Source: Enoplosus armatus
Taxonomy: Eukaryota; Chordata; Actinopteri; Centrarchiformes; Enoplosidae
Direction of reading: 5' to 3'
Length of the DNA stretch: 64,000 bases
NCBI RefSeq assembly: GCF_043641665.1
Contig: NC_092183.1
Span: 21,581,501-21,645,500 of the forward strand
Every line of letters starts with the position of its first letter. Position 1 is the first letter of the stretch. This document shows positions 31,601 through 43,779 of this stretch, in pieces. The notes beneath the pieces are model-generated. The model made no database searches. It was not told the origin of the DNA and saw nothing but the letters and a program-made list of their open reading frames with translations. Both the position numbers and the translations under genes were made by a program.

Positions 31601-34358
31601 GGACTCTTCCTAGAGCTGGCCGGCCATCTAAACTGAGTAATCGGGGGAGAAGGGCCTTAGTCAGGGAGGTGACCAAGAACCCGATGGTCACTCTGTCAGA
31701 GCTCCAGAGTTCCTCTGTGGAGAGAGGAGAACCTTCCAGAAGGACAACCATCTCTGCAGCAATCCACCAATCAGGCCTGTATGGTAGAGTGGCCAGACGG
31801 AAGCCACTCCTTAGTAAAAGGCACATAGCAGCCCGCCTGGAGTTTGCCAAAAGGCACCTGAAGGACTCTCAGACCATGAGAAACAAAATTCTCTGGTCTG
31901 ATGAGACAAAGATTGAACTCTTTGGTGTGAATGCCAGGCGTCACGTTTGGAGGAAACCAGGCACCGCTCATCACCAGGCCAATACCATCCTTACAGTGAA
32001 GCATGGTGGTGGCAGCATCATGCTGTGGGGATGTTTTTCAGCGGCAGGAACTGGGAGACTAGTCAGGATAGAGGGAAAGATGAATGCAGCAAAGTACAGA
32101 GACATCCTGGATGAAAACCTGCTCCAGAGCGCTCTTGACCTCAGACTGGGGCGACGGTTTATCTTTCAGCAGGACAACGACCCTAAGCACACAGCCAAGA
32201 TATCAAAGGAGTGGCTTCAGGACAACTCTGTGAATGTCCTTGAGTGGCCCAGCCAGAGCCCAGACTTGAATCCGATTGAACATCTCTGGAGAGATCTGAA
32301 AATGGCTGTGCACCGACGCTTCCCATCCAACCTGATGGAGCTTGAGAGGTGCTGCAAAGAGGAATGGGTGAAACTGCCCAAAGATAGGTGTGCCAAGCTT
32401 GTGGCATCATATTCAAAAAGACTTGAGGCTGTAATTGCTGCCAAAGGTGCATCAACAAAGTATTGAGCAAAGGCTGTGAATACTTATGTACATGTGATTT
32501 CTCAGGTTTTTTATTTTTAATAAATTTGCAAAAATCTCAAATAAACTTTTTTCACGTTGTCATTATGGGGTGTTGTGTGTAGAATTTTGAGGAAAAAAAT
32601 GAATTTAATCCATTTTGGTATAAGGCTGCAACATAACAAAATGTGGAAAAAGTGAAGCGCTGTGAATACTTTCCGGATGCACTGTATGAAAGGAAATTGC
32701 AGCATATGACTTTTCTACTATGCATAATTCCAAATAAATTAGTAGAATAGTTAAACATTCACAATTTACAAGCACTTTACAGTGGCTGGTAGTATTTATA
32801 CCCCCGTGTGCAATCATACATTGTATATTTTAGTTAAAAGCATTGCCAGCTTTATCTATAATGTTTTGACAAACACTAATAAACAGGGTTACCTTTGGTT
32901 TGACAACTAGCCAATTCCAAACAATAAAGTGCACTTTGAAGCACTTAAGACAGATAATTCTTAGACGTATACAGTATCAGGTTCTTCTAATATTTTCAAC
33001 ATTTTATTTGCCTGAAGTTAGATGAGAAGATTGATATCACTCTCATATATGTCTGCTGAATCTGATGTAGCCAGCAGCTGGTTAGCTTAGCTTAGCATAA
33101 AGACTGGAAACAGCTAGTCTGGCTCTGTCCCACAGTGGCAAAATCTACCTTTGCTCCAGCTTCATATTCAAAAGGACAGACATTAGAGTGTCATTGAGCC
33201 ACTTATCAACCTCTCAGCAAGAAAGCGACTAAGCCTAGCTCCCGAAATGTCCAACTCTTCCTTTAAGAAAGTTGGGTGCGGCAGGTTGGTGTAGTCGATG
33301 TGGAGCACACCCTTCACCCAGTGCACTGTGGTTCAAACATCCTGGTTGGCAAGCGTACCACAACAAGACAGTGGATTTCTATGAGGTCCAGGAGTGATGC
33401 TATTTCGTTGGTTTTGACCTCTGATCTCACTGGTGGTCAAGAAGAAAGAGAACCCTCAAAACAGAAATCGTGAAAAGCTTGATGTTTCTCAACAACAGCC
33501 ATATGTAACTGTTATTCTACACACTTTTTTTTTTAACAGTACCATGATTAGATGAGCCAGCAGTTTCTTCAGGAACTGGTCTTGGCCATAGCACAGGAAG
33601 CTCTGGGTATATAGTCTGTGGGTTTGTCCATAAAGCTTCAGCTCCATCAGATTATCCTTGTCCTCCACCTCTTCAGAGGTCTCAAAGGTAATCTGAGTGG
33701 AAGCTCCGCCTAAATCCAAGGCTCCAATTGTCTCTCTGTCTGGATTCAGCCAACGCCCGACGAAACCATACTGAGTGGAAAGAAAGGACATGAATATTTG
33801 AATGGATGTAGGACAATACAAATATTCCAACACTGAACAGAGTTCACTCAGAGGAAAACATCCAGCCAAAAACACTAGGACGCTTTCAAAGCCCCTGCGT
33901 GCGGGATCTTTTAGCCAAGCAACCAATGTGAATCTATGGCAATGTCAGTCAGTCATAGTAACCATAGTCAGTTGGTCCATCACTTTGGTTCAGAGTGAAA
34001 CAGCCCTATTAGACAGATTGTTGTGACATTTTATATAGATATCCACTCCGTCAAATGGATTGGCACAAAGGTAGGTGCAGTACTTGATGTTTCCCAGACG
34101 ATGAAATCCTAATAACTGGTGATCCCCTTATGTTCCATCTAGCACCACTATTGTGTAACATTTCCCATTCCCATCAGCCTCAGCTGTACTTTGTGTGAAG
34201 TGCTAATTTGCATGTCAGCATCCCAACACGCACCAACACCAAACTAAGGGTCTGCCCCCATACCCACACAACAAGGTCACGAGCACCTACTGTAAGTGTG
34301 CGTTCATGCACTGCCCGATAGCAGGCAAGTGTGTCCCATGTTGGAAAAAACGCACACA

Positions 34359-34393
<35 letters not shown>

Positions 34394-37300
34394 TCCCAAT
34401 ACCTTTTCAAAAGAGGTATTCAGAGTTAAGTGCATCCCACAATTCATCACTGTCTACTGCAAATGCAGTAATGTGCCTATAAGCTGGTTTTAGAATAAAC
34501 AGTAATCAACAGACATAGATTTAGTGCGAGACTTAGTGCGAGCCACAGAATGGCCCCAGTGTGCTGCCCTAATAAACTTCCACATGCGTGCAGTAAGCAA
34601 CTCTAAGGAGCCTGGGAGGTGACATGGATGTAATTCTTTTAATACATTTTGTTTTATAAGTCACACATGTGGTTTACGCGTGTATCTGACTTATAAAATG
34701 TACGCGTGCTTTCTAAAAAAAATATGTCCATGTCACCTCTTGGGCTCCATAGAACTCACACCAGCGGCATATAGCGTGCATCAAAAGCGCCATGGATGTA
34801 TAATAAGACCTGGATACGGCGCCACTGCTCAACCTTGCTTCCAATTTTGCCCCGTGGCCACTTGTGGTATTGCAGCAAAAAATCCCCCTGCTGCCCAAAT
34901 TAAATTTTTCCCACAGACCACCATTACAAAAGAGACGTCTGTAAAACTGTTGACAGGACACCTTGAACTGCAAACAAGCTCAGCTGAGACTCTTTCTATT
35001 ATGAATTTTGATCCATGGAGGTTTTGTATTTGTAAAACTTTCCTCAAGCCGAGAAAAGGGATTTCAAAAGTCCATGGGTGGAGCGTGAGAAACACTACTG
35101 CACATACTCAGTGGGTTGCATACCCCGCAAGTAAACCCGTAAGCTAGGAACTTTTTTGGTGTATGTGACAGGCGAGCAATTCTTATTGGACTGAATAGGC
35201 GCCATCTTCGGGACCAGTATCCAGATCTTATGATAAATCCGTGGTGAGCCCACATGACGAGCCACAGGGGGTTCATTGTAACGGCGTTAAAGGGCTTTTG
35301 CGTGGATTCTTTCCTCTGTGACTTTCTCTGTGAAAGGACAGTGTTTTAAAACAGAAAAGTCCCAGCTCACCTTGACAAAGTTTTCAAGTAAGTAGTTGAC
35401 TGTGACCCAGCCGTACGCCCCCTCCTCCTGTCCGCTCAGGATGGCTGCCTCTTTGAATTTGAAAGGGTAAGATCGCAGCTTGTTTTCCACTTCCTGCAGT
35501 ACCTGCCGGGACGCCGCGGCATTGACTTTGCTATTAAAGAGTGGTGAGAATGATCGAAACAATATCAAATCAATCCATTTTAATGCATTCATGCATAATT
35601 GATTAGGAGAGTGGTAATAATATTATTGTAATATCCTGTCTTGAAGTTTTACTGACTTCAAGAGCCTCATGCCTGCAGTGGCACCCAAATAGAGTGGAGT
35701 TTGGTGGTGCCTGAATTTGGGGACATCCTTCACAGCTTGTTCCAGACAGGCCTCCAGACTCTTTGCAGCACCACCATAAACGCCTGCATAGCTGGAAATC
35801 CCTCCACCTTGACAGAAAGAGAAAGTAGTTCTGCTTACAAAGAACTCAGCCTGACCTTCTCAAAAACCTATATTGACTCTGGTTCCTAAGGAAATTCTGA
35901 AAAAAAAAAAAAAAAACGAGGAACAGCAGGCGATGACTAAGATGGCTCAAACTGTCTGGTGAAGAAGTAGTTCCCCACTTTGAAACAGGGTGACCTTGTG
36001 GAAGTGGAAGTGAGAATGTTTTTTTTACCACCAGTGCAGTCTGGGGTTAAAGGTGCGGTTCGGGGAAATACTGTATCTCTCACTTACCTCTTCTAGTCGC
36101 GCAGATTGTTTTTGGCTTTACCAGAACAGGTTTTGAAAACTGTTATCTTGGAGATTTGGAACTGCAAATTGGCCCATTTCGGAGATGGATATACCTGGGC
36201 AAGTTAAACCAAAACTATCTGCATGGCTAGATACTATGAGCGGTAAATAAGAAAAAAAATATTTTTTTGTAATGTAATTGACCGTTCACTGTAGGGTTAG
36301 ACTGACATCTAACATAAAATACCTGAAAGGGATTTTAATTCATCTGTGTTTCAGTGGAGAGTTTTTGTGTCCCCATGATGGTGTTTCCGCTTTGACATAA
36401 AAACACAGTTCTTAGAAAATGCGGAATACTTGTTGCTTTTAAGGCAAAACACTTTTTCTCAGGCAGTAGTTTTAGTCCCTTACAGACTTCACTGTGGGTT
36501 TAGGACTACCCACATGACGATGACGCAGCGTTTCATTACGCCGGCCATGTCTCACCCACTAGCAGGAGCTCACCTTTTGCGTGACACTCGCTGTGCTGGG
36601 TGACGATACCAGTGTCGTTTTGCTTGTCAGCCGGCCACTTGTAGATGAACATGGAGGTGTGAGATGAGCCTGCGTCCAGAACAATCCCGTACTGAAAGAG
36701 ACAGACCGTTAAATGTCAGAAACATACAATACGGTGCCACAACATACTGCCCCCAGTGCCTCATTTTAGCGATTAATAATGCTGCTCAGAATGTGTCAAC
36801 ATATTGCTTTGCTGATGTATCATATTGACCTCATATGACATTTACCTCAGTGTACCTGTGTGTTTTCCAACTTGTTTAGGCTTGCTCTGTTTAGTGGCTT
36901 AAGCACAGACATCCTGTGAATTGTCAAGGAATTTTCTTTGGTAGCAATTTTGGGCTATGTCGTTGTGTATTGCGGTGTCTTAACTCATTCGGCAATGTTG
37001 ACTTTTTTTGTCCCCTTTTTGTGTGCTCTATTGCAAAGGACAACTTCAAAGCATCCCCCTTCTATTCAAGTAGTATTCCATAGGTAAAGGCAGCATATGA
37101 TCAATTCATGTATCCTTTTAAAATGTTCTAAGTGTCTGCAACATTATAACAAAAGAGCACATGAATGTGTTCTCAGAAAGAACCTCAAATGACCATACAA
37201 ACCACTTCCTTTATCCAACACCCTTTGTCAGTTTCTTCCTGTCTTGTCTGGTGCTCTGCATCACTTCTTTCTTCAAACAGCATCTTTTGGCCTTTGAGGT

Positions 37301-38361
37301 TGGCAACCATTGCATGTCAAGTGATGCGTAAAGAGCTGCAAGTTTCATTTTGAGCATTTAGCTGACACACATACACACGCCACAGGATGTATGAGGCTTA
37401 AAACTGTAACCATCTTACCTCTCTGCCTATATACCCAACAGCTGAGGCATCTTTCAGCAACAGTAGCGACTGAAATGCTTATATTTGAAAGTTTGGTCTG
37501 AGCAAACAAACTTATTATGAATGCACTATATTTTAATACAGCCTATTGGTGGGTAGTGACATTTCATATGCAAACTTTTTTCGGTTCAATTCAGTTTTTA
37601 TTTATAGCGCCAAATCACAACAAAGGTTTTCTCTCACTTTACATATAGAGCAGGTCTGGACCGTACTCTTTATAATATTACCCGCAGTTGGGGAATCCAT
37701 TCAAATCATGTTTTAATGTAGCACTTAGGGACTGCACAAAACATATTGGGGTGGTGAGAGGGGGCTGAACCTTGTATTTGAACATGTTTTCTCTGAACCC
37801 TGTGCAGGGTGCAGCACCCTCACCACAACGCGTTAAAACAGTATAACAGTATTCCATCGGAATGACTTTTTAAATTGTGGACAATTACCTTCAGTATTAC
37901 CTTCACGGAACTTCTAATACGCGCAACAACGTCAATAAAACCCTGATACAGAGACAGAACTGCATATGGCAAAGCGCATCTCTATGAACAATGCAAGAGA
38001 TGTTTTTTTTTTTTTTTAATTTAACTATCCAACTAACTATAGTTCAATAAAAATAGTTACTCATATATTTCTGTAAAATAATAATAATAAAAACAAAAAA
38101 TATTGGTAACATTCAATTGTTATAAAACGATACCACTACCATTAACGACAGGTGCATCCATACATACTACTACTAATAATCGCACATTCGTTCACAAAAG
38201 CCTTCCGGCGCGCCAATTATGAGAGGTTGCATACTTTCCATTACCATGTTTTCAGGAGCCATCTCAATCTCTGTAGCCGGAAGGGCCAGCAGCAGGATCC
38301 CGACAATTGCCAGTATCAGCAGCACCACCGCCGGGATGGCTTGAGCGTACCGGAGACCCAT
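28611..38361 (-). CDS. entpd2: Ectonucleoside triphosphate diphosphohydrolase 2 (NTPDase2), complete 9-exon gene
   Basis: Cell-surface ecto-ATPase that hydrolyses extracellular ATP, mainly to ADP, with Ca/Mg. Exons: 38361-38245, 36691-36574, 35807-35657, 35530-35371, 33770-33543, 31000-30728, 29395-29276, 29095-28961, 28817-28611. Joined they give 502 aa with every phase matching (human ENTPD2 495). Topology: N-terminal membrane anchor (about 8-28), ectodomain, C-terminal anchor (about 474-493). Apyrase conserved regions: ACR1 DAGSSHTS (45-52), ACR2 GATAGMRLL (120-128), ACR3 [10 protein letters not shown] with base E165, ACR4 LDLGGAS with D201 and S206, ACR5 AFSAFF (350-355). [25 protein letters not shown] and the ACR context match ENTPD2 better than ENTPD8. 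Intron 5 holds a Tc1 transposon. Paralogue suffix (a/b) not assignable. Confidence 0.95.
29735..30005 (-). repeat. Dispersed fish repeat, 'gatcccctgacttttcct' family (reverse orientation)
   Basis: GCATGCTAACATGCTCACAT, GCACAGCTGAGGCTGATGAT, TTTGGTCATAAACAAA, ATTCATCCTGAAGGAATCAT and TTTGCTAGCATGGCTAAC follow in the order expected for an inverted copy of the repeat also at 10680, 33925 and 42490. It lies in entpd2 intron 6. Confidence 0.65.
31048..32684 (+). mobile_element. Tc1/mariner transposon, apparently intact
   Basis: A 1637-bp element flanked by TA on both sides (31046-31047 and 32685-32686). It has long inverted repeats of about 217 bp (31048-31264 and 32467-32684). The outermost bases are CAGTGCATCCGG and its complement; the arms differ at only a few positions. 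Between them is one unbroken transposase ORF. It sits in entpd2 intron 5, antisense to the gene. The Tc1-type fish elements such as Passport look closest, from memory. Confidence 0.95.
31426..32466 (+). CDS. Tc1-like DDE transposase, full-length ORF
   Basis: A 346-aa ORF without stops or frameshifts. The usual Tc1 start is probably the internal Met at 31447 (MKSKELS), giving 339 aa. Order: paired-like helix-turn-helix DNA-binding region (about 10-120) with a GRPS hook-like motif (RAGRPSK, 63-69); DDE catalytic domain with D159 in WSDETK, D250 in QQDNDPKH and E285 in NPIEHLW, i.e. DD34E spacing; a Gly-rich [12 protein letters not shown] box (193-204). All three catalytic residues are present, so cut-and-paste activity is possible but untested. 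It catalyses excision and TA-targeted insertion of the surrounding element. Confidence 0.95.
   Translation: MSEHKPSMKSKELSVDLRDRIVSRHKSGEGYRKISAALKVPMSTVASIIRKWKKFGTTRTLPRAGRPSKLSNRGRRALVREVTKNPMVTLSELQSSSVERGEPSRRTTISAAIHQSGLYGRVARRKPLLSKRHIAARLEFAKRHLKDSQTMRNKILWSDETKIELFGVNARRHVWRKPGTAHHQANTILTVKHGGGSIMLWGCFSAAGTGRLVRIEGKMNAAKYRDILDENLLQSALDLRLGRRFIFQQDNDPKHTAKISKEWLQDNSVNVLEWPSQSPDLNPIEHLWRDLKMAVHRRFPSNLMELERCCKEEWVKLPKDRCAKLVASYSKRLEAVIAAKGASTKY
33010..33255 (+). repeat. Dispersed fish repeat, 'agttagatgagaagattgat' family
   Basis: AGTTAGATGAGAAGATTGAT, GCAGCTGGTTAGCTTAGCTT and AGCATAAAGACTGGAAACAG are hallmark words of a repeat common in fish. Diverged pieces recur at 1030-1110 and 53130-53330. 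It lies in entpd2 intron 5, about 320 bp past the Tc1 element. Confidence 0.65.
33925..34225 (+). repeat. Dispersed fish repeat, 'gatcccctgacttttcct' family
   Basis: Diverged copy in entpd2 intron 4: GGTTCAGAGTGAAACAGCCC, GATGAAATCCTAATAACTGG, CATCTAGCACCACTATTGTG and CATCAGCCTCAGCTGTACTT align in order with the copies at 10680 and 42490. Immediately followed by a (CA)n run at 34352-34391. Confidence 0.6.
34352..34391. repeat. (CA)n microsatellite with CG interruptions
   Basis: About 40 bp, including CACACACGCGCACACAC. Located in entpd2 intron 4. Confidence 0.95.
34605..34750. repeat. Imperfect palindromic MITE-like element
   Basis: The outer words AGGTGACATGGA (left) and TCCATGTCACCT (right) are inverted. 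The core has a perfect 12-bp inverted repeat TTTTATAAGTCA / TGACTTATAAAA (34652-34663 and 34687-34698), and ACGCGTG appears on both sides. The whole stretch folds on itself, as foldback MITEs do. No clear target duplication. entpd2 intron 4. Confidence 0.55.
37582..37720 (+). repeat. Teleost dispersed repeat ('tttatttatagcgccaaatc')
   Basis: GGTTCAATTCAGTTTTTATT followed by TATAGCGCCAAATCACAACA is a frequent fish repeat motif. It lies in entpd2 intron 1. Non-coding. Confidence 0.6.
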
Positions 38362-40489
38362 TTTAGCCTACCGGATACTGGTTCGGAGACTGGCGGCACC
38401 GCGTAAAAGACTTAATGCCCGCTGAGGAAGCGCGCAGAGATAAAGGGCGTGCATTAAATAGTTCGTGGCCTGTGGGTTTGGTCTGAGCATTTGACGTATC
38501 ATCGTGGCGAGATGCCTCGCTCACCCACTGCACGCGCCCACTCGCATACACGCACACTACCGCTAGCAGCTTCATTCATGGGAAGCCCGGAGGAAGTCGG
38601 TCAACGTAAAAACTGTAGCTTCTCATAAGAAATGAATAATCAGGAGTACATCTACACGGAGCACAAATACAGGATACTTGGTGTGATGTGGTTTTGTGCA
38701 AATATAGAGCTCTGTATGCATTTTAAAGGCACGTAAAGAGGACTTGGCAGACTTCATTGGACACCATGTATACAAGCATGCCAGGAACCAATCAGCTGCT
38801 CTGAGTGGTTAATTGGTACATTGGCTCGCCCACTTTGTTAATTCTAGTTCACTGCAGAGAGTTTGATGGACATGTTTGTGATAAAAGCTGTCTTCCTGGC
38901 GGTATGGTATGGAGGCCCCAAGTCGTCGATATTAAATACATCAATAAGTAATTATTAAATAAATATCACATGAATAAATTGTAAAATATATAAATTAAAT
39001 ATTTATTTATTTGATAATTGAAGAAATTATTAAAATTCAAAATGATAAAATGTTATTGTATTATTTTTTTTTATAATACATACAATAATGTTTCAAAAGT
39101 CTGTTTATATTTCATAATGGCATTTTTACCAATGACATTTCTATTTCATGCCACTTTATATTTCATAATGTCACATGTCATGATGACACATTGTATACAG
39201 CGTTGTTGTTAACAGCCATGCCCCCCTGCCTCTTGAGCAAGCAAGCTCAACAACTGCTACAAAATGTAGCCAGTAAGCACCTGCTAGCTAGAGCTACAGC
39301 AAAGCCAAAGTAATTCTGAGCTTGGATTATTAGCGTTTGCGGTCTTAGCTACCTCTTTTGGGCTTGAACAACCACAAAGAAAGACTCTTTGTCTTTTTGC
39401 CCTGCACCGAATCGTGTTTCTTTCTCTGAGCAACAACTTTAGAAACCAAACGCAGCCGAGGCAACTGAATTATCCAGCTAACATTAGTGGCTACCGTTAA
39501 CACTGGCTGCTCACCTTGATGCTGAGCTAGATAGCTTGCTAGGTAGGTAGCATGCACAGCGTTGTCCGTCTAAATAAATAAAAGTCTGTGTACCGGGTTT
39601 ATTTACAACAGCAGCCTCTGAAATTAGTTTGTAGATTGAGAATTACTTTGGCATTATTGATCTAGCTAACAGGAGCTAAACTGGCTAAATTTGGTAGCAG
39701 TTGTTAAGCTTGCTAGCTTAAGAGAGACAGGGGCCATGTGGTTAACTGAAAGGTGAGAGGGTGGTAACAGCACCACTGTCATGAATAGTGACACTATAAC
39801 ATTTTGGGAAAAAGCATATTTCTATACTAACTGAAATCAAAAAGATATCCAATAAAAATTCACTACAATAAGAATAATTACCAGCTCATTGACTGTTTAT
39901 GTCACTGTTTATGAGCTTATGTGTCCTCACTATATAAAACGGAGATATTAAGTTGAGTCAAAGTGGTGTGGTTTCAGCTGATCCCTTTCTGAATGTTCTT
40001 CACATTGCAATAAAAAACGTTTTTAATCTCTCCTCAAATTACTACTAACTTTCCTGTTAACCCTGTCCTCTACCTATTTCCCTGTCACTTTTTCTAGTGA
40101 GTTAGAAAAGTGAAGTGAATTTTCTTCTTTCTTCCACCTTCTGTCATTTCCAGAATCATTGGCATCTTTTCCACAAATACTATTATACTATTAAGTGGTA
40201 AAGGAAATAGATTAAACCCTGTTGTACTAGTTAAGATGTGTCTATTTTATGTATACTAATCCTTCAAACAATTTAACCATGAAGATAGATTTAAAACCCC
40301 CACAACAATGCAGACAGAATAACAATTCTGCAGAAAAGTTGCGTTTGCATTTTCAACATCAACATGTTTTATTAGTTATTAGAAGGCAGCCCATCAATTT
40401 GCATATGTACAGTGTACGTGTATGTACCCAGGTATATAAGGGCATATATATGTATATTTATATGCTGCAAAGGGGCTGGGGCGGTCAGC

Positions 40490-40760
40490 CGGTGGATCAA
40501 TTTGTTGATCAGCTGATCATTAATCAACAACTACTCTGATTGTGAATTATTGATTTGTCAACTTTTTTTGTAGCAAGGGAGCCCGACATTCTCTGGTTCC
40601 AGTTGTTCCCACTTGTGAAGACTGTCATAGTAAAACCAATGTCTTTTATTTTTGGCCGAACAACACAGGCTGTTTGAGGATGTTATCTTGAGCTTGGGGA
40701 GTTCTGAAGGGCATTTGCAGATTATTGCAGGTCATATGTTGCAGCCCTAATGCTATACAT
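40490..40760 (-). repeat. Dispersed repeat, 'agaagctggaaccag' family, inverted diverged copy
   Basis: TTGATCAGCTGATCATTAAT, TCTCTGGTTCCAGTTGTTCC and a following block match the reverse of the copy at 19760-20020. A (TA)-rich tail follows. Confidence 0.5.
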
Positions 40761-41298
40761 ATACTGTATATATATGTGATTGTATTTTTATATATTATAT
40801 AAACAATATGACTGGCCACATTGATGCCATACCTATATACCTCTAACTTTAATATTAAAGCAATTCATCTACAACAACTTTTTCTATTTTTATCTAATTA
40901 TTTCTTGTATTTCTTCTATTGTTTATTTTTTTAACCAAGCTTGTTTATCTTTCTTTTTACCCTTAATGTATTTCACCATGTATTGGAGTGCTTCAGCTTT
41001 ACAAAGTTATAATTAAATATTTGCCTATATGAAAAAAGAATGTAGAAAGTATTAGTAGGCCTGTTGGTGGAGGTTTATAATTTTTTTGGTGGTGTCTAAT
41101 TTTTGAGACCTTGTCGCCTTAACACTTTACATCCACTAGAGGGTGCTATATTCACATTCACACACATTTCTGAAAGGCAGTTTCAATGGGACACAGCATT
41201 GACTGTTGTATTGTCCTCCCTACAGATTTTGGTGTGATTTCACTGATAGGCAACTATTTAAACATATCACAAAATGTCACAACTGTTCCTTTATCCAA

Positions 41299-41320
41299 CA
41301 CACACACACACACACACACT

Positions 41321-41379
<59 letters not shown>

Positions 41380-41389
41380 GCACACACTG
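41299..41389. repeat. (CA)n microsatellite, interrupted
   Basis: About 90 bp of CA with TG, AA and CG interruptions, in the entpd2-fgf17 interval. Confidence 0.97.
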
Positions 41390-42489
41390 ACAACACATTA
41401 AGAAAAAAAGAGAACTGTAATCAAAAGGCATGTCATCACCATTTGTACAAAATATGCTGGAAGCTGTTTTTAGGGACCTTTTTTGCCTCTTTGACAGCAG
41501 TCATTTCACAGATTAACATAAAGGCAATGCCAGATATTCTACACACTGTAGAATTTCATTATCACCCAACATACAGTACAACACTTGATAATATGTAGAT
41601 GTGTGCAGTCACGTAGTAGTGCACGAAAAACTTAATAAACCCTGACCATGATCTTGAAGGTTACATCAAAAATGTTTCAATACACAGTACAATACAAAAT
41701 GAGCCTTTGAGAAAAAAAACTTTAAGGCTAAGATCTAAATAGAGGTGACTGTCTATGTGACTAGTATCAGTATTTATTTTTGACCAAGCGTGTATGTGTC
41801 CGAACTGTAGATGACACTGCAGCTTGTAGTGGACGGTATTCTCTGTGGTTGGTAGGGTTTGGGAGGGGGGGTGATTGCCTGAACAGAACTTGGGGGGTGA
41901 CACAAATGGCAGTGGGGTGAAGAGGTCGGCAACATAATTCTGAAATGCGCAGATAAATCAGAAGTGTCCAGGCCCAGTGGTCCAACCAGCCACCTGATGT
42001 TTCCTCTCCAAACACTCGCCCCCCACCCCCCAAAGAGCTGCTACACTGTAAAAAAAAAAGTCCACCTCAACATGTCATTTTAGCCCATATCTAGCTACTT
42101 TTGTTCAAGCAAGACTACTTTACGTAACTTTTGAAAGAAGAACTAACACGGTATTCCTCTTGCAAATGAAAACTTGTTCTCATGAACAATAAAACACACC
42201 CTTAAGTCAACTCAATACTCAATATACTCAAGGTTTGCTGCTACAGCCTTACTCAGTCCCTGTAAGGCCCATAGCTTATGGCCATTAATATTAGCTAATG
42301 TTAGCAAACTTTAGATATTGATATTGCTCGTATTGAGTTTCACTCTGTCTTGCTTTAAAACATCAGCTAAAATCTTACATATATTGAAGGGCAAAAAAAA
42401 TCACATCACTTGTTTCGTATGAGGCTGTTTTCAACATTGAAGTTTATACAAAAATAAATCCAATCTTTTCATTACTATGTGTACCAGAA

Positions 42490-42915
42490 ACTATGGACTG
42501 GGTCTCAACCAGGATAGTTCACGGCAATGTCAGTTTGGTCCACCACCTTGGCCCAGGTGGAAATATCTCAACAACTATTGGATGGATTTCAATGGAATTT
42601 TGTGCTGCCGTCCATGGTCCCCCGAGGATGAATCCCTCTGACTTTGGCGATTCCCCTGACTTTTCCTCTAGCACCACTGTGAGATTGACATTTGTAGTTC
42701 AGAGTGAAATACCTCGACAGCTGTTGGATGGATTACCATGCAATTTGGTTCACACATTCATGGTCTTTGTGAACTTTGGTGATCCCCTGACTTTTCATCT
42801 AGCGCCGTCATCAGAGCAATATTTCAATGTGTTTAATCTGTCAAACAGTTTGGGGATCTTTACATTGAGCATTAAAGCCTCACAGAGCTGCTAGCATGGC
42901 TTCAAACTCTTAGTC
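42490..42915 (+). repeat. Dispersed fish repeat, 'gatcccctgacttttcct' family, long copy
   Basis: CAACTATTGGATGGATTTCA, TGACTTTGGCGATTCCCCTG, TCTAGCACCACTGTGAGATT, GTGATCCCCTGACTTTTCAT and CACAGAGCTGCTAGCATGGC show the ordered sub-blocks of the family. A 133-codon ORF runs through by chance. 47990-48065 has another short piece (CACAGAGCTGCTAGCATGGC). Confidence 0.7.
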
Positions 42916-43779
42916 TTGTTTGAAACTTAGGGAAACCAGACCCAAACCCTTAACTCTTAACTTAACCAACAAAAACAGCATTGTTGCAAATTAGAGTCTT
43001 ACCTTTTTCCGAGCAATACAAAACATTTTGCTTTTCCTATGTATAGAAGTCAATGATGAGTTGCTTTTCATGACTTCAGTCAACTTCTCTACACTTGTGA
43101 ACTACTTGATGTGAAATCAAATCAGAAGGGAAACACAGAAATGTGATTGACTCTTGACAGCTGATAGCCACAAAAAAATTTAGCCAGGGCAAACTTTCTC
43201 TTGAGGGTGAGTATCGGCCGAGTTTCCACCGTCCATCCTCCCTGTAAGACAACAATGGACTTCAGGCCACTTGTTAATTGTGTTGCTCAAGGTGTGAATT
43301 CATGATTAAATGTGATCAATTGACATCCATTGAGCATTCCATCTGATCAGTTGACATCCATTTGGCCAAGCTTTCAATATACAAGACCTTCATCAGAGCA
43401 TGCATCAGGTAGATCAAAAGCTTGGCTTAATGGATGTAAATGGTGTGAATCCAAATGTGAATTGGACTCTTCGTCTCATTTGGGTGAACATGCTCACTTT
43501 GAATTATTTGACTTGCATTGTCAGAAATAGTTTGTTCTGACTAGAAAGACAACATCTAGTCAGAATCAACATTTTTTTTGCAGTGTACCACAGACCCTAA
43601 GAACTTCCACAGGCTACCCCTGCATACTGGAGAGCCAGGGCACACAGAGGGCATTCACACCTTGTTAAGTTTTACAACTGGTGCATTTGTCGGTCCCAGG
43701 CTTCTATTGCTCCTGTGACTGTGTCCCTGCTTTGAAGTGACCTTCTCTGTCGACTGAGGTGGCGGAAGAAATTTAGGGT

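Noticed and set aside
31515..32470. Minus-strand ORFs over the transposon
   Set aside because: They are shadows of the Tc1 transposase.
28611..38361. entpd8 as the identity of the NTPDase gene, since ENTPD8 is also in human 9q34.3
   Set aside because: The ACR contexts, [24 protein letters not shown] and the C-terminal GWALGYML region fit ENTPD2 better than ENTPD8 from memory. A phylogeny would settle it.
42493..42894. 133-codon plus-strand ORF
   Set aside because: It lies entirely in a dispersed fish repeat with other copies in the window that are not open.
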